NCBI GenBank assembly: GCA_947631005.1
Contig: CANRJR010000015.1
Location: forward strand, 1-49,738
DNA: 49,738 bases
Direction: 5' to 3'
Source: an uncultured Clostridia bacterium
Lineage (GTDB): Bacteria; Bacillota; Clostridia; Christensenellales; Borkfalkiaceae
The notes under the pieces are model-generated. The model had not been told where the DNA came from. It saw only the letters and a program-made list of their open reading frames with translations, and did not search any database. Positions 1-6,808 of the stretch are shown one piece after another. Position numbers and translations under genes: made by a program. Each line of letters starts with the position of its first letter. Positions within the stretch are counted from its first letter, which is position 1.

Positions 1-18
1 CGGTTCATTGGTATTCAT
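1..18 (-). CDS. 5' end of an unknown gene, cut by the window edge
   Basis: On the minus strand an ATG at 18 overlaps the stop codon of the upstream membrane-protein gene (shared ATGA, 15-18) and reads Met-Asn-Thr-Asn-Glu-Pro before the window ends. The 4-nt overlap is typical of translational coupling inside an operon, so a co-transcribed gene probably continues outside. Six codons are too few to name a product. Confidence 0.4.
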
Positions 19-1265
19 GCGTCTCCACGTTTCGCGCGGCGGCGCACCGCCCCGCGGATGATTTCAAAGATATTGATTCCGATCCCCGAGAGGATATAGA
101 GATAGTAAGAGAAGAGCCGCCACACGAGCACGATCCAGCCGATGAGCGGCGAGAGCCCCGTGTATTTGACGAGGACGGTTGCAAAAATGATGGAGGTGGT
201 GGTTTCCAGCGCGCCGCTGTTGCCGGGCGTCGGCACAAGGGACGCCGAGTAGAAAGCGATGAGGCTCAACATGAGCATTTCGAAGAACATCGCCGTCGTC
301 GGCACGACGATATAGCGCGCCAGCGCGAGCATGACGAAGAATGGCAGAGAAAAGCTCACGAACACGTCGAGGACGCAAATGACGACGAGGGGAAGGATGA
401 GCCACCAACGCCGTATGATCGCTTTGAGCGAGGCGCGGTATTCGTCGATCTCATAGATGTATTTGCGCATGGTGGGGTACTTGTGCTTGACAAGGTGCAT
501 GCGGTTGAGCAAGCCCACCAGCTTGACCGTGAACTTCTTTCCCGCGCGGGGGAAGAGGGAGGCGAGGAGCATGGCGACGGGGATGAGGAGATTCCCGAGC
601 ATGGAGAGCCACGCGATGACGAGGAGGGTCGTGCTTCCCCAGCCGACGGGCAGCACCGCGGGGGCGATGCCGAAAAAGACCGCCGCAACCAGACAGACCA
701 CAATGGTGCTCACGATATATTTCACGAGCGGGACGGCTGTTGCAACACCCGCGGGAATGTCTTTTTTGTGCAGATAGTAGATCTGGAACGGCTGACCGCC
801 CGTGCCGAGCGGGGTGATGCCGTCGTAATACTTGCCGAGGAACATCACCTTTACCGAGTTGCGGAAGCGGAATTTGCCCGTGGAGATTTTGAGAAGATAG
901 CTGTATTTCGCACTTTCGAGCAAAATATAGAGCAAAACGACGCCGATGAGCAACGCGAAATAGTTCCACGAGATGTTGCTCACCATGCGTTGTAAGCTGT
1001 GCATGCTCTCGCCTGCAATGAGGTCGGTGATCCCGAACAGCAGCGCGATGGAAGCCGCAATGAGCACGAGGAGCAAGATTGTCTTGATCCACCACTTGCG
1101 GCGTTTGCGCTTGTTGTCGTCGGCGTTGCGTTGCTCGATCTCTTGGGAAAGCTTTTCTACTTCCTTTTGCTTGGCGGCGGCATAGGAGGCGACGAAATCG
1201 TCGTCTCGCTGTTTGGATGATTTTTCATTCGCGGGCGGTTGTATCGGTTGCTTCTCCGGTTCCAT
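15..1265 (-). CDS. Polytopic membrane protein, lysylphosphatidylglycerol synthase TM-domain / UPF0104 family
   Basis: A 416-residue integral membrane protein. Residues 1-58 are a charged, cytoplasm-like N-terminal tail rich in Lys, Glu and Gln, followed by about eight hydrophobic segments starting near residue 59. The motifs GTGGQPFQIYYL (around 155-167) and PTPGNSGALE (around 345-355) are the two signatures I associate with the flippase-like domain of MprF and the YbhN/UPF0104 proteins. No C-terminal lysyl-transferase domain is present, so it should not aminoacylate lipid; a role in moving or handling a lipid or glycolipid is inference. Start: ATG at 1265 behind GGAGGG, about 12 nt below a good promoter. 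It overlaps the next gene by 4 nt. Family confident, substrate unknown. Confidence 0.8.
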   Translation of the reverse strand: MEPEKQPIQPPANEKSSKQRDDDFVASYAAAKQKEVEKLSQEIEQRNADDNKRKRRKWWIKTILLLVLIAASIALLFGITDLIAGESMHSLQRMVSNISWNYFALLIGVVLLYILLESAKYSYLLKISTGKFRFRNSVKVMFLGKYYDGITPLGTGGQPFQIYYLHKKDIPAGVATAVPLVKYIVSTIVVCLVAAVFFGIAPAVLPVGWGSTTLLVIAWLSMLGNLLIPVAMLLASLFPRAGKKFTVKLVGLLNRMHLVKHKYPTMRKYIYEIDEYRASLKAIIRRWWLILPLVVICVLDVFVSFSLPFFVMLALARYIVVPTTAMFFEMLMLSLIAFYSASLVPTPGNSGALETTTSIIFATVLVKYTGLSPLIGWIVLVWRLFSYYLYILSGIGINIFEIIRGAVRRRAKRGDA

Positions 1266-1283
1266 TCTACCCTCCGTACCCAG

Positions 1284-1312
1284 ATTATACCATACTTCGT
1301 CGGGAAAAGCAA
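1284..1312 (-). promoter_or_regulatory. Sigma-A-type promoter for the UPF0104-like gene
   Basis: Read on the minus strand: -35 TTGCTT (1312-1307), 17-nt spacer, -10 TATAAT (1289-1284). The expected start is near 1277, just upstream of the GGAGGG ribosome binding site. Confidence 0.7.
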
Positions 1313-1420
1313 CGAATAATCCGACCCAAACGTCCTTTATCCCGCTTATTTTCGCGGCGTATCATTTATTATATGTCGCGCGCGCGGAAAATCAAACCGC
1401 AAAAGGCGATTTTCCTCTTC

Positions 1421-1449
1421 TTGACGAACGGGACGCGGCGTGCTATAAT
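1421..1449 (+). promoter_or_regulatory. Near-consensus promoter; start point may coincide with the ATG
   Basis: TTGACG (1421-1426), 17-nt spacer, TATAAT (1444-1449). Counting 6-7 nt from the -10 box puts the start of transcription at about 1455-1456, which is the ATG of the following gene. The transcript could therefore be leaderless. Confidence 0.75.
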
Positions 1450-1455
1450 AAAGGT

Positions 1456-1758
1456 ATGAAAGACGTGCGCATTACGGCGGTGAGAAAGGCGAACTATCCC
1501 GACCTCTCCGTGCGGTACGAATTGCCGCAAGATACGCCCTGTTCGGTGGAGGAGGGGCAGACCTTTTTGTCGCGCGGCGGCAGGAAGCCGCCCGACCTGT
1601 GCGAGAGCGCGTGGGAAAGCATGCGTCCGTTCGTGGAGGAGCTCGCCCGCGGCGGCGGGAATTTTTTCGGCGGCTGGATGAAAGATCCCCATACGGCGAT
1701 GATCTCCTGCAACGACGGGTTTCGCCCCGTGAGTTTTTTGCTCGAAACCGTCGAATGA
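1456..1758 (+). CDS. TIGR04076-family small protein
   Basis: A 100-residue soluble protein. The pattern of an N-terminal KDVRITAVRKANYPDL, a central CxxxxxGQTF-like stretch (here CSVEEGQTF), an acidic-aromatic CESAWESM, GGNFFGGWMKDP and a terminal CNDGFRPVSF matches my memory of the TIGR04076 family, found singly in many anaerobes and of unknown biochemistry. Conserved Cys residues could bind metal, but that is a guess. The reading frame is open upstream to 1213, but ATG 1456 is chosen because the promoter lies directly upstream and the family begins here. AAAGG abuts the ATG and would be outside the transcript if it begins at 1456. Monocistronic: the met promoter follows. Confidence 0.75.
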   Translation: MKDVRITAVRKANYPDLSVRYELPQDTPCSVEEGQTFLSRGGRKPPDLCESAWESMRPFVEELARGGGNFFGGWMKDPHTAMISCNDGFRPVSFLLETVE

Positions 1759-1778
1759 AAAAAAGTCCCGAAAATCGC

Positions 1779-1807
1779 TTGACAGGGCGGGGGGACGCTG
1801 TTATAAT
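1779..1807 (+). promoter_or_regulatory. Consensus promoter of the methionine uptake operon leader
   Basis: TTGACA (1779-1784), 17-nt spacer, TATAAT (1802-1807): a perfect sigma-A match. Transcription should begin near 1814, giving a leader of about 190 nt before metN. Confidence 0.85.
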
Positions 1808-1850
1808 AGGAATGTACTTTGCAAGGAGCGCGGCTTTGCCGCGGGGGAAC

Positions 1851-1934
1851 ATGAAGAATTATCTTTCCCACAATCAAATGCGTATGGCAATCGCCCGGGC
1901 GGAAAAGCGCGGGTTTTTGCCGAACGCCTTGTAA
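1851..1934 (+). CDS. Candidate 27-residue leader peptide upstream of metN
   Basis: ATG 1851 follows GGGGGAAC and runs 27 codons to TAA 1932-1934. The product is basic, with Met at 1, 10 and 12. A CGCGGC-TTT-GCCGCG hairpin (1829-1843) sits just before it. The last codons form the 5' arm (1912-1921) of a 10-bp hairpin whose 3' arm is 1935-1944, with the stop codon in the loop, so a terminating ribosome would disturb that hairpin. The position between promoter and terminator suggests a regulatory leader peptide rather than a functional small protein. The Shine-Dalgarno site is poorly spaced, and no homologue is known to me. Confidence 0.45.
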   Translation: MKNYLSHNQMRMAIARAEKRGFLPNAL

Positions 1935-1987
1935 GGCAAAAACCAAACACGTTTCGCCCGGAGGGAATCCCCTTCGGGCGATTTTTT
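1889..1987 (+). promoter_or_regulatory. Candidate transcription attenuator of metNIQ
   Basis: The leader holds mutually exclusive pairings. AATCGCCCG (1889-1897) can form 9 bp with CGGGCGATT (1975-1983), which is the 3' arm and first Ts of the terminator. The palindrome CGCCCGGGCG (1892-1901) could also capture the terminator 5' arm. A separate hairpin pairs 1912-1921 with 1935-1944 across the leader stop codon. I see no S-box (SAM-I) or T-box sequence, the usual controls of met genes in this phylum. Confidence 0.5.
1954..1987 (+). terminator. Intrinsic terminator in the metN leader
   Basis: TCGCCCG (1954-1960) pairs with CGGGCGA (1975-1981). The stem extends inward by five more pairs to a 4-nt loop and is followed by TTTTTT (1982-1987). 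It ends 2 nt before the metN ribosome binding site GGAGG (1990-1994), so it must be bypassed for metN expression. Confidence 0.85.
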
Positions 1988-2001
1988 ATGGAGGAAAAAC
2001 C

Positions 2002-2991
2002 GTGATAGAGCTCATTCACCTTGAAAAGCGATATCCCTCGCAAGACGGCGAGATCGTCGCCCTCGAGGACATTGATTTGAAGATCGGCGACGGCGCGATC
2101 TTCGGCATCATCGGGCTGTCGGGCGCGGGCAAGAGCACGCTCGTAAGGTGTATCAACCTGCTCGAACGCCCCACGTCGGGACGGGTGATCATCGACGGCG
2201 AAGATATTACGAATGTGTCAAAAAAGCGGCTGTTACAGATCCGCCGCTCGGTCGGCATGATCTTTCAGGGGTTCAACCTGCTCGAACAGCGCACCGTGGA
2301 GGCGAACGTCCGCTTCCCGCTCGAGATCGCCCGCGTCCCCAAAGAGGAGGCGAAGGCGCGCGTGCGGGAGCTATTGGAGCTCGTCGGGCTCTCCGAAAAG
2401 GCGCGGGCTTATCCCGCGCAGCTCTCGGGGGGGCAGAAACAGCGGGTCGCCATCGCCCGCGCGCTTGCCACCAAGCCCAAATATCTGCTCTGCGACGAGG
2501 CGACGAGCGCGCTCGACCCCAACACCACCGATTCCATTCTCGCCCTGCTCAAAGACGTCAACCGCACGCTGGGCGTCACCATGGTGATCATCACCCACGA
2601 GATGCGCGTCGTCGACAGCATTTGCACGGACGTCGCCGTCATCGACAACAGCCGTATCGTGGAGAGCGGCAAGGTCGCCGACGTGTTTTCCTATCCGCAG
2701 TCGGAGATCGCAAAGGAGCTCATCATTCCCAACCTCATCCGTTCGGTGCGGAGCGCGGGGGGGAAGAAACTTCGGCTCGTGTTCAACGGCGACGTGTCGG
2801 ACGCCCCCGTCATTTCGGGGCTCGCGCTCGACTGCGGGGTCGCCGTCAACATCCTCTACGCCGACACCAAGAACATCGACGGGCGCATGTTCGGGCACAT
2901 GGTGATCACGTTGCCGCAAGGGGAAGAGGACGCCGCGCGCGTCAAACGCTACCTCGCGCAAAAGAACGTTTCGTTTAAGGAGGAACTTTAA
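2002..2991 (+). CDS. metN: Methionine ABC transporter ATP-binding protein MetN
   Basis: A 329-residue cytoplasmic ATPase that powers D/L-methionine import with MetI and MetQ. Walker A is GLSGAGKS (about 38-45), then Q-loop GFNLLEQ, signature LSGGQKQRVAIARA (about 141-154), Walker B YLLCDEATSALD and switch His in IITHEM. The C-terminal 85 residues form the NIL/ACT-like domain that binds methionine and inhibits transport when the cell is replete (known for the family). Start is GTG 2002, set by GGAGG at 1990-1994. The stop overlaps metI by 1 nt. Expression probably depends on the attenuator upstream. Confidence 0.95.
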   Translation: MIELIHLEKRYPSQDGEIVALEDIDLKIGDGAIFGIIGLSGAGKSTLVRCINLLERPTSGRVIIDGEDITNVSKKRLLQIRRSVGMIFQGFNLLEQRTVEANVRFPLEIARVPKEEAKARVRELLELVGLSEKARAYPAQLSGGQKQRVAIARALATKPKYLLCDEATSALDPNTTDSILALLKDVNRTLGVTMVIITHEMRVVDSICTDVAVIDNSRIVESGKVADVFSYPQSEIAKELIIPNLIRSVRSAGGKKLRLVFNGDVSDAPVISGLALDCGVAVNILYADTKNIDGRMFGHMVITLPQGEEDAARVKRYLAQKNVSFKEEL

Positions 2992-3710
2992 TGCTGCTTC
3001 TCACCAAACTCTTTACCCAGCTCGGCGCGGAGGGATTTTTGCTCGGCGTTTGGGAGACCCTCTACATGACGGCGATCTCCACCGCCGTCGCCTACTGCAT
3101 CGGCTTGCCGCTCGGGATCTTGCTCTGCATCACCGACAAAGACGGCGTCAAACCCATCGTCTGGCTGAACAAGATCGTCGGATTTCTCGTGAACATCCTG
3201 CGGAGCATCCCGTTCATCATCCTTATGGTCGCCCTCATTCCCGTCTCCCGCGCGATCATGGGGACGAGCATCGGCAACCGCGCGATGATCTTCATGCTCA
3301 TCGTCGCCGCCGCGCCCTACATCGCCCGCATGGTGGAGTCCTCTGTGAAAGAGGTCGACAAGGGGGTCGTCGAAGCGGCGCGCTCGATGGGGGCGAACAC
3401 CTTTGAGATCGTTTGGAAGGTGCTTCTTCCCGAAGCCAAGCCCTCGCTCATCGTGGGCGCGGTCATCTCGTCGGTCACCGTGCTCGGGTATTCCGCCATG
3501 GCGGGCACGATCGCCGCGGGCGGGCTGGGGTCGATCGCCGTCACGCAGGCGCGCCCCTCCAACGCGCAAGACGTCATTTGGCTGTGCGTCGCCCTCATCG
3601 TCGTCATCGTGCAGGCGATCCAGGAGCTCGGCATGTTCCTCGCGAAAAAAACGGACAAACGCGTCCGCGGAAAAAATAGAAAGAAAACCGAAAAAGGAGA
3701 ACAATCATGA
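2991..3710 (+). CDS. metI: Methionine ABC transporter permease MetI
   Basis: A 239-residue inner-membrane permease with about five hydrophobic segments. The EAA-type loop that docks on MetN is visible as EAARSMGANTFEIVWKVLLP (around 128-147). The C-terminus is a lysine-rich cytoplasmic tail. AAGGAGG lies within the end of metN (2977-2983), giving coupled translation from ATG 2991. The last four bases overlap the ATG of metQ. Length and motif order are typical of the family. Confidence 0.94.
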   Translation: MLLLTKLFTQLGAEGFLLGVWETLYMTAISTAVAYCIGLPLGILLCITDKDGVKPIVWLNKIVGFLVNILRSIPFIILMVALIPVSRAIMGTSIGNRAMIFMLIVAAAPYIARMVESSVKEVDKGVVEAARSMGANTFEIVWKVLLPEAKPSLIVGAVISSVTVLGYSAMAGTIAAGGLGSIAVTQARPSNAQDVIWLCVALIVVIVQAIQELGMFLAKKTDKRVRGKNRKKTEKGEQS

Positions 3711-4546
3711 AAAAACTACTCGTCATTCTCACCACCGTCGCCCTCGCATGCGGGCTCGCCCTGTCGCTCACAGCTTGCAACACGTACGACGCCGACCACA
3801 CGATCACCGTCGGCGCGAGCCAAACGCCGCACGCCGAGATCTTAAAAGAGATCAAGGGTGACCTCAAAGCTGCGGGGTATCGGCTCGTCATCAAGACGTT
3901 CGACGACTATATCACGCCCAATACCTCCCTCGAAGAGGGGTCGATCGACGCGAACTACTTCCAGCACACGCCCTATCTCAACGAATTTAATGCCAAACAT
4001 AACACCCACCTTGCCGCCGTCGGGAAGATCCACTACGAGCCGTTCGGCGTGTACGGGAACAATGTGTCGCAAACGGAGTTCGACACGGTGAAAACGGGAC
4101 GTTCCATCCTCGTCCCCAACGACGGGAGCAACCTCACCCGCGCGCTGTTTGTCTTGCAGGACGAGGGGTACATCACCCTCGCCGCGGACGCAAAGCCGAC
4201 GGACACCCTCACCGTGCAGGACATCGCCGACAGCAAGGGGAACACCGTCAATCCCGTGCAGGCGGAGACCGTCGCCCAGCTTCTGCGCGAATCTCCCAAG
4301 GGGACGATCGCGGTCATCAACGGCAACTACGCCCTGCAAGCGCAACTCGATTCCGACGACGCGCTCGCCTTCGAGAACGCGCAGGGGGACGCCGCCCAGC
4401 TCTATGCCAACGTCGTCGCCGTGAAAGAGGGGAACGAGGGGAGCGAAAAGACCAAAGCCCTCCTCGCCGCGCTCAAAACCAAAAAGGTGTACGACTACAT
4501 CACCAAGACGTACGACGGTGCCGTTCTGCCCGTGTTCACCCTGTGA
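3707..4546 (+). CDS. metQ: Methionine-binding lipoprotein MetQ (NlpA family)
   Basis: A 279-residue substrate-binding lipoprotein. A type II signal peptide ends in the lipobox LTAC, with the lipidated Cys at residue 24. The mature part carries the family patterns TVGASQTPHAEIL, SIDANYFQHTPYL, and VPNDGSNLTRAL. It should sit on the outer face of the membrane and hand methionine to MetI. It overlaps metI by ATGA at 3707-3710. No obvious T-tailed hairpin follows it; repeats begin 40 nt downstream. Specificity for methionine rests on the metN NIL domain and operon context. Confidence 0.93.
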   Translation: MKKLLVILTTVALACGLALSLTACNTYDADHTITVGASQTPHAEILKEIKGDLKAAGYRLVIKTFDDYITPNTSLEEGSIDANYFQHTPYLNEFNAKHNTHLAAVGKIHYEPFGVYGNNVSQTEFDTVKTGRSILVPNDGSNLTRALFVLQDEGYITLAADAKPTDTLTVQDIADSKGNTVNPVQAETVAQLLRESPKGTIAVINGNYALQAQLDSDDALAFENAQGDAAQLYANVVAVKEGNEGSEKTKALLAALKTKKVYDYITKTYDGAVLPVFTL

Positions 4547-4587
4547 GCGAACGCGCTTTCCTCTTCGCCGTTTCGCCCCGCGCCCTT

Positions 4588-4706
4588 GTCATTTCGACCA
4601 AACGAACGTAGTGAGTGCGTGGAGAAATCCCCTTGGTCGTTGATAGGGCTTATAATAAGAATAAGGGAGATTTCTCGACTTCGGCTACGCCTCCGCTCGA
4701 AATGAC
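4588..4706. repeat. Palindromic intergenic repeat, copy 1
   Basis: A 119-bp unit bounded by perfect 10-bp inverted termini GTCATTTCGA / TCGAAATGAC. An inner inverted pair (GGAGAAATC near 4620 and GGGAGATTTCTC near 4668) lets the whole unit fold into one long imperfect hairpin around an AT-rich centre (TTATAATAAG). No ORF of substance. Same family as 4761-4883 and the three units at 13318-13768. Confidence 0.85.
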
Positions 4707-4760
4707 ATAATTGGAAACGCCCATTTGCTTCCAAAATTGTCATGTTGAGCCGAGCTTTCT

Positions 4761-4883
4761 GTCATTTCGACCAAACGAACGTAGTGAGTGCGTGGAGAAA
4801 TCCCCTTGGTCGTTGATAAGGCTTATGATAGGAATAAGGGAGATTTCTCGACGCGCTCGTTTCACTCGCTTGCTCGAAATGAC
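4761..4883. repeat. Palindromic intergenic repeat, copy 2
   Basis: A 123-bp unit nearly identical to copy 1 over its left three quarters, with the same 10-bp inverted termini. It differs near the right end, where CGACGCGCTCGTTTCACTCGC replaces the corresponding sequence, as if hairpin arms evolve while keeping complementarity. Confidence 0.85.
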
Positions 4884-4924
4884 ATATCGGGAAGCGGCGG
4901 CTTGGTACTTTGCCCTACGGGCTC

Positions 4925-4970
4925 GTGCCGCCCTTGGTCTACAAATAGAAGCCGCGGGCGGGGCGAAATG
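4925..4970. repeat. Fragment related to the repeat DNA at the window's far end
   Basis: GTGCCGCCCTTGGTCTACAA (4925-4944) recurs with one change at 49360-49379, just ahead of the 125-bp array, and resembles the GTGCCGCGCTTCGTCTACAA that begins each array unit. The fragment then runs into GGGGCGAAATGAC, so it has fused with the end of a palindromic repeat. The rest of 4884-5037 shows no gene. Confidence 0.6.
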
Positions 4971-5037
4971 ACATAATTAGAAACATCCATTCACTTCAAA
5001 CGCGTCACATCGTCCGTCCGCTGTTTGATTGCCATAG

Positions 5038-5064
5038 AAAAAACCGCCCCGAGGGGCGGTTTTT
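5038..5064. terminator. Bidirectional intrinsic terminator after hydA
   Basis: CCGCCCC / GGGGCGG hairpin (5044-5059) with an A-run on the left (5038-5043) and Ts on the right (5060-5064). It lies 13 nt beyond the hydA stop and can work on both strands. Confidence 0.85.
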
Positions 5065-5076
5065 CATAATACGCGC

Positions 5077-6798
5077 TTATATGCGCTTGTCGGCTTTGTA
5101 GCTCGTATGCAACACTTCGTGCGCCTTGTGGCTGTTGGGCGAGCCGAAGTATTCCGCATAGATAGTGTCGATCACGGGGGAATCCGAGGAACGGCGGACC
5201 TTGTTCTCCTTGTCGCTGCGGTAGAGCGCGGCGGCGCGGAGCTCTTTGAGTTCGACCGAGTTGCGGATGCTGTCGGGCAGGGTCGGCTGACCGCCGCCGT
5301 TCACGCAGCCGCCGGGGCACGCCATGATCTCGATGAAATCGTATTGGCGCGTTCCGTTCTTGACGCCCTCGATGATCTCCGCCGCGTTGGCAAGCCCGTT
5401 CGCGACGGCGACGCGCACTGTTTTGCCCGCGATCTTATAGGTCGCCTCTTTGATGGGAAGCGTGCCGCGGACTTCGGGGAAGTCGACCACTTCGAATTTT
5501 CCGTCGAGAGCGCGCGCCGCAACGCGGAGCGCGGCTTCCATCACGCCGCCCGTCGCGCCGAAGATCGTACCGCCGCCCGAGCAGATCGCGAACGGATTGT
5601 CGAATTCCTCGTCGGGCAGTTCGGTAAAGCGGATGCCCGCCGTTTTGATCATGCGCGCAAGCTCGCGCGTGGTGATCGCCGCGTCGACCTCGCCGTTCAT
5701 TTCGGGACGGTGGCATTCGTACTTCTTCGCCGTGCAGGGAATGACGGACACGACGTAGAGATCCTTGGGGTCGATGCCGTTCTTCTCGCAGTAATAGGTT
5801 TTGAGCAGACCGCCGAACATCTCCTGCGGCGACTTGCAGGTGGAGAGGTTGGGGATCATCTCGGGATATTTCTGTTCCACGAACTTGACCCAACCGGGGC
5901 AGCAGGAGGTGAACATCGGGAGCGTTCCCTTGTTTTGGATGCGGTTCAACAGCTCGGTCGCCTCTTCCATGATGGTGAGGTCGGCGGTGACGTCCATATT
6001 GAACACTTCGACGTTGCCGAGACGGCGGATCGCCGCAACCATCTTGCCCTCGACATTCGTACCTACGGGCAAACCGAACGCCTCGCCGAGCGTCGCGCGG
6101 ACGGAAGGCGCGGTGAAGAACACGACCTTTTTCTGCGTGTTCTGGATGGCGTCCCAAACCTCGTCGACGGTGGTGCGCTCTTTGAGCGCGCCGACGGGGC
6201 AGGCGACGATGCACTGTCCGCAACCGACGCACACCGATTCCATGAGCGACATTTCAAACGCGCTGCCGATGTGGACGTTGTACCCTCTGCCGATCGGCCC
6301 GATCGCCCCGACGTGCTGCTTTTGGCAGGCGGCGACGCAACGGTTGCAGTTGATGCACTTGTCGCGGTCGCGTACGACGTAGGGAGCGGAGAGGTCGAGC
6401 GGGTGTTCGAGCGTTTCGCCCTCGAAGCGGTCCTCGTCCGCGCCGTATTCGGCGGAGAGACGTTGGAGCTCGCAGTTGTGGTTGCGCTCGCAGGAGAGGC
6501 ACTTTTTCTTGTGCTTGGAGAGCAGCAGTTCGAGGCTCGTCTTACGGCTCTTTCTGCACTTGGGGGTGTTCGTTTGCACCTCCATGCCCTCCGCAACGGG
6601 ATAGACGCAGGCGGCGACGAGACCGCGCGCGCCCGTCGCTTCGACGAGGCACATACGGCACGAACCGACGCAAGCCACGTCTTTAAGGTAGCAGAGCGTG
6701 GGGATCTCGATATGCGCGAGGCGCGCCGCTTCAAGAATGGTCGTTCCCTCGGGAACGGTGACGGGGATATTATTGATTTTCAGATTGACATTCGCCAT
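5077..6798 (-). CDS. hydA: [FeFe] hydrogenase catalytic subunit (HydA of an NAD-linked trimer)
   Basis: A 573-residue enzyme for 2H+ + 2e- = H2. In order: N-terminal [2Fe-2S] domain (Cys36, 47, 50, 64); His/Cys3 cluster HxxxCxxC...C (about 96-109); two [4Fe-4S] motifs CxxCxxCxxxC (148-158, 190-200); H-domain. H-cluster motifs are TSCCPGW (297-303), IPCTAKKYE (353-361) and EIMACPGGCVNGGGQP (490-505). Numbering coincides with Clostridium pasteurianum CpI through motif 2, and its proton-path residues Cys299, Glu279, Glu282 and Ser319 are all present. The CpI Met353 position is Ile. Start ATG 6798 is preferred over GTG 6807 because GAGGTG sits 6 nt before it. Last gene of hydCBA; maturases HydEFG are not in the window. 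Confidence 0.93.
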   Translation of the reverse strand: MANVNLKINNIPVTVPEGTTILEAARLAHIEIPTLCYLKDVACVGSCRMCLVEATGARGLVAACVYPVAEGMEVQTNTPKCRKSRKTSLELLLSKHKKKCLSCERNHNCELQRLSAEYGADEDRFEGETLEHPLDLSAPYVVRDRDKCINCNRCVAACQKQHVGAIGPIGRGYNVHIGSAFEMSLMESVCVGCGQCIVACPVGALKERTTVDEVWDAIQNTQKKVVFFTAPSVRATLGEAFGLPVGTNVEGKMVAAIRRLGNVEVFNMDVTADLTIMEEATELLNRIQNKGTLPMFTSCCPGWVKFVEQKYPEMIPNLSTCKSPQEMFGGLLKTYYCEKNGIDPKDLYVVSVIPCTAKKYECHRPEMNGEVDAAITTRELARMIKTAGIRFTELPDEEFDNPFAICSGGGTIFGATGGVMEAALRVAARALDGKFEVVDFPEVRGTLPIKEATYKIAGKTVRVAVANGLANAAEIIEGVKNGTRQYDFIEIMACPGGCVNGGGQPTLPDSIRNSVELKELRAAALYRSDKENKVRRSSDSPVIDTIYAEYFGSPNSHKAHEVLHTSYKADKRI

Positions 6799-6808
6799 GG
6801 TATTCACC

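Noticed and set aside
1814-2001. SAM-I riboswitch or T-box in the metN leader
   Set aside because: I looked for the S-box core and the T-box AGGGTGGNACCGCG motif and found neither.
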